DNA of 64,000 bases, from contig NZ_AP023239.1 of assembly GCF_013393385.1 (NCBI RefSeq), positions 4,960,001 to 5,024,000 of the forward strand, read 5' to 3'. This stretch comes from Paenibacillus sp. URB8-2. Lineage in GTDB: Bacteria > Bacillota > Bacilli > Paenibacillales > Paenibacillaceae. This document shows positions 7,974-16,275 of this stretch, in pieces; positions within the stretch are counted from its first letter, which is position 1; each line of letters starts with the position of its first letter. The notes beneath the pieces are model-generated. The model was not told the origin of the DNA. It ran no database searches and saw only the letters and a program-made list of their open reading frames with translations. Made by a program: the position numbers and the translations under genes.

Positions 7974-9188
7974 ATGACATTAATTGCAGCAATGAAACAA
8001 GGAAATCAAGGATGCATTATTAGTGACTTTCGTATAACTAATGAAGTTACTCATGTTCAACAAGATGTAGGGCTCAAATATATTGGATTTGATAACAAAT
8101 TGATGATATACATGGCTGGGAAGCCAACATTTCTCTTACCGAAGCTTGAAGCTATTCTCCCTACTATAAAGGATCAACTAAATTTCGAAAATGTGGACCA
8201 AGCTAACGGTCCACTCAAAATTGTTCTGAAAACTATTATGGCTGACCTGGATAGAGATTACGAGTCTTCCATTATCGGAGTGTTTTTAAATAAATCTAAT
8301 CAATTTAAAATGTTTCGTATGGATTTAAAATATAGAGGTAATGGCTGGGAAGTCCTTATTCTGCCTGATCAAGATTTCACCTGGCAAGTTATTGGTACAG
8401 GAGGTATACTCATGCATCCGGATTTTTTCCCAACGTGGCATCCATTCTCTCTGCATGAAGTATTTTCCAATGGGCTCCGACCTAAAATTCATGAGGATGA
8501 AACTTTCAGTGTGAAAACGGTGGCGGAATCTATCGAACAAACAATTAGAATGAGACTTTTGAGTTTAGGACGAAGTGTTTTTAAGAAGCTAGGTATCAGC
8601 CCTGTAATGAGTATTAGCACTGTCGAGGGAAGTTTTCTAGAAGTATTAGCAGGAGATTATGAAGTTACTACCTACTTTCCTGATAAAGAAATGGAAGTAA
8701 CTAAGTACGCTATACAAAAAGCTCCTGGTGATACAGCAAAATTAGTCAATCAAGAAAACAAAGAAATAAGAGCTCATCAAACAAATAGTGATTTTCCTGG
8801 TACTACAACAGTTTCCGTTATTTTTGATCCGCTCAGCGTAGAAGGTGAGGATATCCCTCACCCGCAATATACATTGATGCAAGAAATGATTCCTAACCCG
8901 GAAGAACAATTACAAGTTGTAAGATGTGTCAGACATACAGTAACCCGAGAATGGTCAGGCGAGTCTTTCGAGATCAGACGAAACATTAAAACTCAAGTTA
9001 AATTGACTGAACATATGGTGGACTCTGTTCCTGAAACGATTCTTATTGTTAATCAGTTCGATTTTACAGAGGGCGAGGATTTATACTGGGAAAAGGTTGA
9101 TTTATTTGATCAGCAGTGGATTGAACAAAGATATGGAAATCGAAGTCCTTTCCAACTTCAAAGCGAGGAACAGAACGTTGTAGACTAA
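7974..9188 (+). CDS. Proteasome-like Ntn-hydrolase domain protein with long C-terminal extension
   Basis: The start is set at the ATG preceded by GGAGG six bases upstream (7974), not the earlier in-frame ATG at 7938. The 404-residue product begins MTLIAAMKQ. With Thr2 counted as residue 1, Asp falls at 17 (GCIISDFR) and Lys at 34 (VGLKYIGFDNKLMIYMAG), matching the Thr1-Asp17-Lys33 catalytic set of HslV and proteasome beta subunits, and the strand pattern of the first 60 residues also fits. Residues from about 190 onward form an extension I do not recognise. Removal of Met1 would expose the nucleophile. Two minisatellite arrays bracket the gene. Peptidase or amidase activity is inference; role in the island unknown. 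Confidence 0.6.
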   Translation: MTLIAAMKQGNQGCIISDFRITNEVTHVQQDVGLKYIGFDNKLMIYMAGKPTFLLPKLEAILPTIKDQLNFENVDQANGPLKIVLKTIMADLDRDYESSIIGVFLNKSNQFKMFRMDLKYRGNGWEVLILPDQDFTWQVIGTGGILMHPDFFPTWHPFSLHEVFSNGLRPKIHEDETFSVKTVAESIEQTIRMRLLSLGRSVFKKLGISPVMSISTVEGSFLEVLAGDYEVTTYFPDKEMEVTKYAIQKAPGDTAKLVNQENKEIRAHQTNSDFPGTTTVSVIFDPLSVEGEDIPHPQYTLMQEMIPNPEEQLQVVRCVRHTVTREWSGESFEIRRNIKTQVKLTEHMVDSVPETILIVNQFDFTEGEDLYWEKVDLFDQQWIEQRYGNRSPFQLQSEEQNVVD

Positions 9189-9650
9189 GTCTGATGATTT
9201 TATGGGGTAGAGGATAAAAACTAGAAAATAAAGTGTTAAACTGCTCGGTCTCGCCAACGTCTCCGACGCGCCTGCCGCCGCAGCTGGTGATATCCGAAAA
9301 TACCAGGGATTCGAGCTGCCGCTACCCACGATCCGGTCACCGCCGCCGGCGAGCATCCTGCTACAGCCGGCTACATCCCGGAAGCACGGGAGTGCAGTAA
9401 GAGTGTACCTGCCGCTCTCACGACCCGGGCACTGCCGCCAGAGCTCATCCTGACGTAGCTGGTGACATCCAGAAGTACCAGGGGTGTGAACTGCAGGTGC
9501 TCGATCCGTTCACCGTCACCAGCGTGCAGACCCTCGCCGCCGGTTGCATCCGGAAGCACCAGGAGCGTGGGCTGCCGCTGCTCGAGCTGGCATGCCAGTC
9601 TACAACTTTTTTTAAGTCTAATACTTTATTTTTCAGTCTATTGGTTTATT
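9189..9650. repeat. Minisatellite array 2 (about 81-bp units) bounded by inverted AT-rich motifs
   Basis: The leader starts at the stop of the Ntn-hydrolase gene (GACTAAGTC...GATTTTATGGGG) and resembles the leader of array 1. Four to five GC-rich units follow between about 9241 and 9600, better preserved than in array 1: CACGATCCGGTCACCGCCGC, GCATCCTGCTACAGCCGGC, TGCATCCGGAAGCACCAGGA, GCTGCCGCTGCTCGAGCTGG. The array is bracketed by ACTAGAAAATAAAGTGTTA (9220-9238, plus) and ACTGAAAAATAAAGTATTA (about 9618-9636, minus), i.e. an imperfect inverted repeat. No gene is supported here. Confidence 0.7.
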
Positions 9651-9682
9651 TTCTTTTTACACTTACCCCTATATACAAAATA

Positions 9683-9711
9683 GAGCCGTCCTTACATTTC
9701 AAGGACGGCTC
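9683..9711 (-). terminator. Rho-independent terminator downstream of glmS
   Basis: GAGCCGTCCTT and AAGGACGGCTC form an 11-bp perfect stem with a 7-nt loop; on the minus strand TATTTTGTAT follows. It would end glmS transcription, but it lies beyond the four 20-nt repeats, so it may belong to the inserted element and not to the original glmS locus. Confidence 0.7.
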
Positions 9712-9715
9712 ATGA

Positions 9716-9795
9716 TATTTGTTTAGTTACAATCTTTATTATAAAGTTACAGACTTTATTTTTCAGTTACAAACATTATTTTTCAGTTACATACA
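9716..9795 (-). mobile_element. Four tandem 20-nt repeats starting TGT: candidate right end of a Tn7-like transposon at attTn7
   Basis: Read on the minus strand from 9795 the units are TGTATGTAACTGAAAAATAA, TGTTTGTAACTGAAAAATAA, AGTCTGTAACTTTATAATAA and AGATTGTAACTAAACAAATA, with an exact 20-nt period. The outermost unit begins TGT and lies 40 bp after the glmS stop codon. Tn7 right ends consist of four adjacent TnsB sites of about 22 bp, begin TGT and sit just downstream of glmS. tns genes are not in the window. A related motif also occurs at 9594-9650 and at the left of both minisatellite arrays, which leaves open that these are repeats of another kind. Confidence 0.55.
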
Positions 9796-9835
9796 ATATT
9801 TAACGCATTCAGTAATTGTAATTGATCCCCTACCC

Positions 9836-11668
9836 TTACTCCACAGTCACGCTCTTCGCCAGGTTTCTTGGCTTATCAACATCATGGCCGAGGGCCAGGG
9901 ATGCATAGTAAGCCAGCAGTTGCAGGACGACAACGGACAGGGCCGGGGTCAGCATCGGCAAGGTCTTCGGAATGGCAAAGGCCTGGTCGACGGATTTCAG
10001 CAGGTCGGTGACATGCTCTTCATGCGTAATCGCCAGCACGTCTGCGCCGCGGGCTTTTACTTCCTTGATGTTGCTTACGGTTTTCTCCAGAACGGACTCC
10101 TGGGTCGCCACAGCGATGACCGGAATGCCTTCCTCGATCAATGCCAGAGTTCCGTGCTTCAGTTCACCCGCCGCATAGGCTTCGGAATGAATGTAGGAGA
10201 TCTCTTTCAGCTTCAGCGAGCCTTCTTGGACGACAGCATAGTCGACTCCGCGGCCAAGGAAGAACAAATGATCATGCTTCGCGATTTGCTCAGCATACGC
10301 CTTAACGGATTCCTTTTGCTCCAGAATAGCTTCCACCTGCTCCGGCAGTGACTGCATAGCCGCCAAAATATGGGCAACTTCTTCGTCAGACTGCGTACCG
10401 CGAACCTCAGCCATGTACAGGGCTAGCAAGGCAAAAGCGATAATCTGGGAACTGTAAGCCTTAGTCGAAGCTACCGCGATTTCCGGACCGGCCAGCGTTA
10501 CCAGCACATCATCCGCTTCGCGGGCAATAGAGCTGCCGACGACGTTGGTGATCGCGAGTACATGTGCGCCGTTTGCGTGGCCTTCGCGCAGTGCAGCCAG
10601 CGTATCCGCCGTTTCACCCGATTGGCTGACTACGATAACCAGCGTCTCCGGCGTTACGATCGGCGAACGGTAGCGGTATTCCGATGCGATGTCGTTCTCG
10701 ACAGGAATGCGCACCAGCGATTCGATCAGATGGCGTCCAACAAGACCGGCGTTATAAGCGGTGCCGCAAGCAACGATCTGAATATTCTTGATGTTCTTGA
10801 TTTGCTCGGTGGTAAGCTTCAGTTCCGGCAGGATGACCTTGGTTCCTTCCGGATTCATACGGCCGAGCATCGTATCGCGGTAAGCCTTCGGCTGCTCGTG
10901 AATTTCTTTCAGCATAAAATGCTCAAAGCCGCCTTTTTCCGCGGTTACGGCGTCCCAATCGACAGTAATCATTTCCCGAGAAATAAAATTACCCTCGATG
11001 GTCATTAATTCGACAGCATCTCTTGTCAATACGGCCATTTCGCCGTCATTTAAAATATATACGTTACGGGTGTATTCCAGCAGAGCCGGAATATCGGACC
11101 CGATAAAGTTTTCCCCTTCGCCAAGACCGATAATGAGCGGGCTTGCCTGACGTACGGCAACCAGTTTATCCGGTTCGTATTCGGTCAGAACGCCCAGCGC
11201 AAATGCACCGCGCATGAATTTGATCGCTTTTTGCACAGCTTTGACGATATCTCCTTCATACTCACGAGCAATAAGGTGAGAAATCACCTCAGTGTCGGTT
11301 TCGGAAGAAAAATGGCATCCTTCGGCAATCAGTTCTTCTTTCAGCTCAAGATAATTCTCGATAATGCCGTTATGAACAACCGAGAATTTATGGCTCTCAT
11401 CCGTATGCGGATGGGAATTAGCATCCGAAGGCTTGCCATGCGTCGCCCAACGTGTATGACCGATGCCGGCACTGCCGACAAGCGGAGAATGTTCCAGTTT
11501 GGACTCCAGGTTCGCCAAGCGGCCAAGCGCCTTCACGATTTGCAGACCATCCTTGGTGAACACGGCAATACCCGCCGAATCATACCCGCGGTACTCCAGC
11601 TTTTTCAAGCCCTCTACCAAGATCCCCTGAGAATTCTGATTGCCGATATATCCCACGATACCACACAT
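9836..11668 (-). CDS. glmS: Glutamine--fructose-6-phosphate aminotransferase (isomerizing)
   Basis: The 610-residue enzyme makes glucosamine-6-phosphate from fructose-6-phosphate and glutamine, the first step toward UDP-GlcNAc. The N-terminal class-II glutaminase domain starts MCGIVGYIG, with Cys2 as nucleophile after Met removal; two SIS sugar-phosphate domains follow (VACGTAYNAG near 300 and FFLGRGVDYAVVQEGSLKLK near 465), and it ends in the typical KSVTVE. GGAGG precedes the ATG. It is the last gene of the sigW-to-glmS string but is separated from glmM by a terminator, its own promoter and a ribozyme, so expression is controlled by its product. The island to the left begins just past its stop. 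Confidence 0.98.
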   Translation of the reverse strand: MCGIVGYIGNQNSQGILVEGLKKLEYRGYDSAGIAVFTKDGLQIVKALGRLANLESKLEHSPLVGSAGIGHTRWATHGKPSDANSHPHTDESHKFSVVHNGIIENYLELKEELIAEGCHFSSETDTEVISHLIAREYEGDIVKAVQKAIKFMRGAFALGVLTEYEPDKLVAVRQASPLIIGLGEGENFIGSDIPALLEYTRNVYILNDGEMAVLTRDAVELMTIEGNFISREMITVDWDAVTAEKGGFEHFMLKEIHEQPKAYRDTMLGRMNPEGTKVILPELKLTTEQIKNIKNIQIVACGTAYNAGLVGRHLIESLVRIPVENDIASEYRYRSPIVTPETLVIVVSQSGETADTLAALREGHANGAHVLAITNVVGSSIAREADDVLVTLAGPEIAVASTKAYSSQIIAFALLALYMAEVRGTQSDEEVAHILAAMQSLPEQVEAILEQKESVKAYAEQIAKHDHLFFLGRGVDYAVVQEGSLKLKEISYIHSEAYAAGELKHGTLALIEEGIPVIAVATQESVLEKTVSNIKEVKARGADVLAITHEEHVTDLLKSVDQAFAIPKTLPMLTPALSVVVLQLLAYYASLALGHDVDKPRNLAKSVTVE

Positions 11669-11884
11669 AAATAATTTCCTCCGTCCATTGGATTATAATG
11701 TAGGCAGCATGAGGAAAGAAACGTGCCGTGCGGCATGCTTGAGAAAAAGCAAATATTCTGTTGTCATATTCTCAACAAAATAACCTGTCACATCAACTTA
11801 ATTCTGGAAATGCACAGTCTTCTCCTCTGCCGCAAGCAGATTCGCTTCCGTTCCCTTTTATGCACACCCATAAATAAGTTCTCT

Positions 11885-12096
11885 TTTGACTGCGCCCACA
11901 GAAACGTTGTCTGAACGGTTGCCCTGTTCGTTTTCCGTTTCCATTTACGGCTCTGGCGCTTCACCGGGAGGTCCCCGCCGAACATTTCGAACACCCCCAC
12001 CTCGTCAGCTTGAGTTTGCCGTGATCGGGATCAGCACACCTTAATCATGCGCTAATTACTGTTCCTTCTCCCCCGCGCAGGTTCAAGCTCTGGCGC
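11885..12096 (-). ncRNA. glmS ribozyme/riboswitch (GlcN6P-activated self-cleaving leader)
   Basis: On the minus strand the leader shows the conserved core: cleavage context TTAA|GCGCCAGAGCTTGAACC, partner CAAGCTGACGAGGTGGGGG, then TTCGAAATGTTCGGCGGGGA and CCTCCCGG, followed by a peripheral P3-P4 region to about 11885. Cleavage is expected just 5' of the first G of GCGCC (about 12096). In this class GlcN6P acts as coenzyme and the cut mRNA is degraded, giving feedback on glmS. The 12-mer AAGCGCCAGAGC occurs a second time inside the element (about 11950-11961). The 3' limit is approximate, and about 215 nt separate it from the glmS start. Confidence 0.9.
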
Positions 12097-12151
12097 TTAA
12101 GTGGTTAACCTCACGATCCCCGCTTTCCTTCTCGAATAATGAACATAGTCT

Positions 12152-12180
12152 ATTATATGCACGTCATCGCACTTTTGCAA
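12152..12180 (-). promoter_or_regulatory. SigA-type promoter of the glmS transcript
   Basis: TTGCAA (-35, 12175-12180) and TATAAT (-10, 12152-12157) are separated by 17 bp on the minus strand. Initiation near 12145 would leave a leader of about 50 nt before the ribozyme cleavage site. Confidence 0.8.
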
Positions 12181-12215
12181 ATGAATTAAAAAACCAGCCC
12201 ATATTTGAAGCTTTC

Positions 12216-12258
12216 AAAAAAAACCGGCCTTGCAATAGTTTGAATGCCGCAAAGCCGG
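12216..12258 (-). terminator. Rho-independent terminator after glmM
   Basis: CCGGCTTTGC pairs with GCAAGGCCGG (one G-U pair) around a loop of about 15 nt and is followed on the minus strand by eight T. It separates glmM transcription from the glmS promoter just downstream. Confidence 0.85.
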
Positions 12259-12299
12259 ATAAAGTGATGCTTCGTCATTATTAAAAAATTGAACTGCTT

Positions 12300-13640
12300 C
12301 TATACGAGTTCGCGCTGCACAACCTCCACAATCCGCCCAACGAATTGATCCAGATCTTCCTTGACCGGACCCTCAGCCATCACACGAATCAGCGGCTCGG
12401 TACCGGAGGGACGAACCAGCACCCGACCGTTGCTGCCGAGCTTGCCTTCGACCTCCATTATAGCCGCTTCAATAGCGGAATTGTTCGGATAGTTTCTCTT
12501 GTCCTGCACACGCACATTGACTAGCACCTGCGGGTATTTGGTCATCATCGATTTCAGCTCGCTGAGCTTCTTGCCTGAAGCCAGAAGCGTATCCACCAGT
12601 TGAATGGCGGTCAGAATACCGTCGCCGGTCGTGTTGTAATCAAGGAAAATGACATGGCCAGACTGCTCGCCGCCCAGATTATAGCCTTCGCGGCGCATTT
12701 CTTCCATAACGTAGCGGTCGCCTACTGCCGTCTTCGCCGTCTTGAGAGACAATTTCTCGGCAGCCTTGTAAAAGCCGATGTTGCTCATTACCGTCGAAAC
12801 AATCGTTCCATCCTTCAGCTTGCCCGCACGGTTCATCGCATCCCCGCAAATACAGAGAATAAAGTCGCCGTCGACTTCTTCGCCCCGGTCATCGATAGCA
12901 ATCAGACGGTCGGCGTCGCCATCAAAAGCAAGTCCCAAATCCGCACCAAGACGCAGCACTTCCTCGCGCAGCTTCTGAGGGTGGGTGGAGCCGAATCCGT
13001 CATTTATGTTCAGGCCGTTCGGTTCCGCCCCAATATCGATCACTTCAGCTCCAAGCTCCCTGAACAACCGGGGGGCCAACTCGTAAGCCGCGCCATGCGC
13101 GCAGTCAAGTACAACCTTGAGCCCCTTGAAGCTGTTCGAAATGGTCGTCTTTAAATGATCTAAATAGAGATATTTGGAACCGAAATCCTCTCTTACCGTA
13201 CCCAAGCCTGAACCGATAGGCCGCGGAAGCTCGTCGCTCTTAGCATCCATCAATTCCTCGATGCGCAGTTCGGTATCATCCGACAGCTTAAAGCCGTCTC
13301 CCCCAAAAAACTTAATACCGTTATCTTCCACCGGATTATGGGACGCCGAAATCATAACGCCCGCATCCGCCTTCAAAAGACGGGTAATATAAGCTACGGC
13401 AGGCGTCGTTACTACGCCAAGGCGGATAACCTCCGCACCGATTGACAGCATACCGGCTACGAGCGCCGATTCAAGCAGCGGGCCGGATATCCGAGTATCC
13501 ATTCCGATAACCACCTTCGGCTTATCCACGTTGGCGGTGAGCACATATCCTCCGCAGCGACCGATGCTGTACGCCATCTCCGCCGTCAATTCACGGTTGG
13601 CGACTCCACGCACACCGTCGGTTCCAAAATACTTTCCCAT
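12300..13640 (-). CDS. glmM: Phosphoglucosamine mutase
   Basis: The 446-residue enzyme converts glucosamine-6-phosphate to glucosamine-1-phosphate in the cytoplasm, the step after GlmS. The active-site phosphoserine is Ser100 in [15 protein letters not shown]; the metal loop DGDADR lies near 240; the sugar loop GGEQSGH is near 322; and [12 protein letters not shown] near the C-terminus is the phosphate-binding domain. AAGGAG precedes the ATG. It follows cdaR with a 127-bp gap and is co-oriented with cdaA-cdaR. In related bacteria GlmM binds CdaA and damps c-di-AMP synthesis, and gene order here agrees with such a link. Confidence 0.98.
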   Translation of the reverse strand: MGKYFGTDGVRGVANRELTAEMAYSIGRCGGYVLTANVDKPKVVIGMDTRISGPLLESALVAGMLSIGAEVIRLGVVTTPAVAYITRLLKADAGVMISASHNPVEDNGIKFFGGDGFKLSDDTELRIEELMDAKSDELPRPIGSGLGTVREDFGSKYLYLDHLKTTISNSFKGLKVVLDCAHGAAYELAPRLFRELGAEVIDIGAEPNGLNINDGFGSTHPQKLREEVLRLGADLGLAFDGDADRLIAIDDRGEEVDGDFILCICGDAMNRAGKLKDGTIVSTVMSNIGFYKAAEKLSLKTAKTAVGDRYVMEEMRREGYNLGGEQSGHVIFLDYNTTGDGILTAIQLVDTLLASGKKLSELKSMMTKYPQVLVNVRVQDKRNYPNNSAIEAAIMEVEGKLGSNGRVLVRPSGTEPLIRVMAEGPVKEDLDQFVGRIVEVVQRELV

Positions 13641-13767
13641 GTCTGTTCTCCTTTTTGTTATGCTGCATCAGCTTAATATTCATATATATGATTTCAGGTT
13701 TCTCTGTGTTCTGTATGCCCTTGAAGGTTCAGGCTTATCCACTTAATTTATGGACTATTGCGACTGA

Positions 13768-15198
13768 CTATGGCATTGCCGGTTCGCTCTGCCCGCCCGT
13801 TTCCCCGCCGCTGCCACTTTCAGGGGAAACCGTCGGCGTCGCGCCCGAGTCCCCATTCACGGCGCTCGGAGACGGTTCATCAACGTTTCCGCTGCCGGTG
13901 ACGGGTTCCGAGCTTGGCTCCGGCGTTGCTTCGGGCCCACTCACCGGCGAGGCTGATGGAGAGGCGGATGATGCCGGATTGTGCAGTTGAACCGTTACTA
14001 GCGGTCTTTGACCATCGCTCAGCTCAATAAAGCGCGGGAGCGATATTTGCAACGGCACCACGTGGTTCCCCGCGCCCAAACCGCTTAAGTCAGCAACCGC
14101 TTTGATATTCCCCTTATCCAACCGCTCCAACAAGGGACTTGCCCCGGATAGCGTCAGTGAGACAGTACTGCCTGCGGGACTTGTGACCGAAGCCGTCATT
14201 CCGCTGCCAATCCCCTCGAGTGTTACAGAAACGTTGGGTATCGTACGCTCCGAGGCTTCGGAGGCCGTCACTGTAACATTGACGGATTTCGGCTCGATAT
14301 CCCCGATGCCCTCCGGTGGATCCAAGTTCAATTTGAGTGTTGACGTTCCGGCGGCGCTAATAGAGCTAAGGTCAATCGTTGCGTCATAGGAAGTGACGGA
14401 AGCCAGCGCCGATTCCTGCCCGTATATTATAACACTGTCTACTTCCGGCGTTATTTTTGAAAGAACAAGAGAGTCCGGCAGGCGGCCGGTAAATCCGATG
14501 CTCAGCGGCACGCTCTTAAAGGGAAGCGTAATTGGAAGGTCCACAGACACGGTCGCCGGCTCGATCACAGCATCCTTAATCTCGTTACCGTTTGAATCGT
14601 AGGCGTAAAGCTTCATTCTTTTCTCCGTGACCGTCTCTTTTTCCCCGTCCAGTTCGATCGTCCCCTGCACTTTCGCCACTTTGTCCAGTTCGCTGGCGGC
14701 AAGCGTTACCTTGGCTGTTGAAGGCTCTACCACCGGTGTTCCCAACTGATAGCCTTCCGCAGGCACTCCTTTGGCAGCAACCGTAATCGGGAACGATTTC
14801 GAATTCCGCTGCTCGATACGCACATGCACTTTCTCGGGGGTAATCGATATCAGCTGGACCCCGCGGGGAACCGAATATTTCAGGGTGATTTCGCTCGTTC
14901 CCGGCTCCGCTTTGCTCAAATCAAGCGTTACTTTGTAGGCGTCGGAGAATACATAGGTGAGATCGGTGCTCTTTCCCATGACTTCCATTCTCACGCTGTC
15001 CGCGTCCCTCGAAAGCACATACTTGTCGTTATCCAGCCCTGTGACCTGAATCGGGACATTCTCGATGATCTTGGTTTCCAGGCGGGAGGTAGACTGCGGC
15101 GTAGACGCGGTATCGATATGCACCATCGCCCACAAAATGATACTTAAAGCCAGCGCAAGCACCTTGTTAAAATTGTTATTGTTCATCCACTTATCCAT
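13768..15198 (-). CDS. cdaR: CdaA regulatory protein CdaR (YbbR-domain)
   Basis: The 476-residue protein has an N-terminal membrane anchor (NKVLALALSIILWAMVHID, about 9-27) followed by several YbbR repeats outside the cell (for instance PIQVTGLDNDKYVLSRD, SFPITVAAKGVPAEGYQLG, SVPLSIGFTGRLPDSL). It ends in about 70 residues rich in Ser, Pro, Gly and Glu, a disordered tail longer than in Bacillus subtilis. In that species CdaR binds the diadenylate cyclase CdaA and tunes its activity. The start overlaps the end of cdaA by 8 bp, which implies translational coupling. Confidence 0.93.
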   Translation of the reverse strand: MDKWMNNNNFNKVLALALSIILWAMVHIDTASTPQSTSRLETKIIENVPIQVTGLDNDKYVLSRDADSVRMEVMGKSTDLTYVFSDAYKVTLDLSKAEPGTSEITLKYSVPRGVQLISITPEKVHVRIEQRNSKSFPITVAAKGVPAEGYQLGTPVVEPSTAKVTLAASELDKVAKVQGTIELDGEKETVTEKRMKLYAYDSNGNEIKDAVIEPATVSVDLPITLPFKSVPLSIGFTGRLPDSLVLSKITPEVDSVIIYGQESALASVTSYDATIDLSSISAAGTSTLKLNLDPPEGIGDIEPKSVNVTVTASEASERTIPNVSVTLEGIGSGMTASVTSPAGSTVSLTLSGASPLLERLDKGNIKAVADLSGLGAGNHVVPLQISLPRFIELSDGQRPLVTVQLHNPASSASPSASPVSGPEATPEPSSEPVTGSGNVDEPSPSAVNGDSGATPTVSPESGSGGETGGQSEPAMP

Positions 15199-16021
15199 TG
15201 GTGCCGCCCCCCCTCCATTTCCAGAAGGCGTTTCGTTTCTCGGTCAGAGGCGAATGAGTCCGCAGCTCCTCGTAAAGCTTGGAGATCAGCGACTCTTCTT
15301 TGATATCCCGGACTACCTGGCCGTTGATTGCAAGTGAAATTTGGCCTGTCTCCTCCGAAACGATCACCGACACCGCATCCGTCACTTCGCTGATCCCAAT
15401 GCCCGCCCTGTGCCGGGTGCCCAATTCCTTGCTGATAAAAGGGTTCTCCGACAACGGAAGATAACAGGCAGCCGCCGCGATTTGATTCCCTTGCATTATA
15501 AGCGCTCCGTCATGCAGAGGGGTATTGGGTATAAAAATATTGATAAGCAGCTCCGAGCTGACCACTGAATTCATCGGAATACCGGATTCCTTATATTCAT
15601 TAAGGCCGGTTGCCCGTTCAAATACGATTAATGCCCCTATTTTTCTGCGTGCTAAATAATTCACGGCTTTAATAATTTCGCCGATTAACTTGCTGACCTC
15701 TTCATCGTTCTCCGCTGTCCTGCCAAAGAACTTTCCCCTTCCCAGCTGTTCCAGACCGCGCCGAAGCTCCGGCTGAAAAATAATAAATATCGCCAGTACC
15801 CCGAAGGTAAACATCTGGTTCATGAGCCATTTCAGTGTATATAGATCAAACAGCGTGCTGAACGCCCAGATGACTATGAGTACCAGAATCCCTTTCAAGA
15901 GCTGAATTGCACGGGTACCGCGGACCATGTTAAGCACTTTATAAATAATATAGCTGACGATCAGAATATCGATGATATCCTTGATAGACTCTTTCCAGGT
16001 AAGGTCCGTAAAATAACTCAT
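15191..16021 (-). CDS. cdaA: Diadenylate cyclase CdaA (c-di-AMP synthase)
   Basis: The 276-residue membrane enzyme joins two ATP into c-di-AMP, the second messenger for potassium, osmolyte and wall balance. Three N-terminal membrane segments are visible (IIDILIVSYIIYKVL, GILVLIVIWAFSTLF, FGVLAIFIIFQPELR). The DAC domain carries DGA in LHDGALIMQ and RHR in LGTRHRAGIG, both needed for catalysis. GGGGG lies about nine bases before the ATG. It precedes cdaR and glmM, as in the cdaA operon of other Firmicutes. A 319-bp gap with terminators separates it from rsiW. Confidence 0.97.
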   Translation of the reverse strand: MSYFTDLTWKESIKDIIDILIVSYIIYKVLNMVRGTRAIQLLKGILVLIVIWAFSTLFDLYTLKWLMNQMFTFGVLAIFIIFQPELRRGLEQLGRGKFFGRTAENDEEVSKLIGEIIKAVNYLARRKIGALIVFERATGLNEYKESGIPMNSVVSSELLINIFIPNTPLHDGALIMQGNQIAAAACYLPLSENPFISKELGTRHRAGIGISEVTDAVSVIVSEETGQISLAINGQVVRDIKEESLISKLYEELRTHSPLTEKRNAFWKWRGGGTNG

Positions 16022-16207
16022 TGCGTAAAACCCCCGTCAGTTCATATTAGCTGGGTTTATGTAGAAAGTCTGTTAATTGTGTAACATATCTAGGTTATAA
16101 CGTTCACGACCATGTTGCAAGTTTGCGCTTAAAGAGGCTAAAAAAACCGCAATTTATCAGAACAAGTCCGAATTCCGAACACAATCTCATTTTTAAAAAA
16201 ATACAAG

Positions 16208-16226
16208 AAAAACTCCTGTCGGAGTC
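16208..16226 (-). terminator. Second, weak terminator between rsiW and cdaA
   Basis: ACTCC-GACA-GGAGT followed by TTTTC on the minus strand. A short stem; it lies about 50 bp past the stronger terminator at 16276-16310. The rest of 16022-16340 shows no gene. Confidence 0.5.
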
Positions 16227-16275
16227 TTTTGAAAGAAGTCGCCGGTTTCTTGAAGTTAATGATTTCCATATGATC

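Noticed and set aside
7225..9559. Short frames within the minisatellite arrays (60-85 codons, either strand) considered as genes
   Set aside because: They depend on the repeat composition, lack start sites, and neighbouring units are out of frame with each other.
7229..9600. GC-rich repeat arrays considered as CRISPR
   Set aside because: Units of about 81 bp adjoin without distinct spacers, diverge along their whole length, and no cas genes are near.
1..9795. Tn7 transposition genes (tnsABCDE) in the island
   Set aside because: None of the frames in the window resemble them; if the Tn7-like reading is right they must lie outside or be lost.
9719..10351. 210-codon plus-strand frame across the 20-nt repeats and the 3' end of glmS
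   Set aside because: It begins in tandem repeats and then runs antisense through glmS; no start site or protein-like content.
11944..11965. Second GCGCCAGAGC in the glmS leader considered as a second ribozyme
   Set aside because: Only the short 5' segment is repeated; the core strands that follow in a glmS ribozyme are not.
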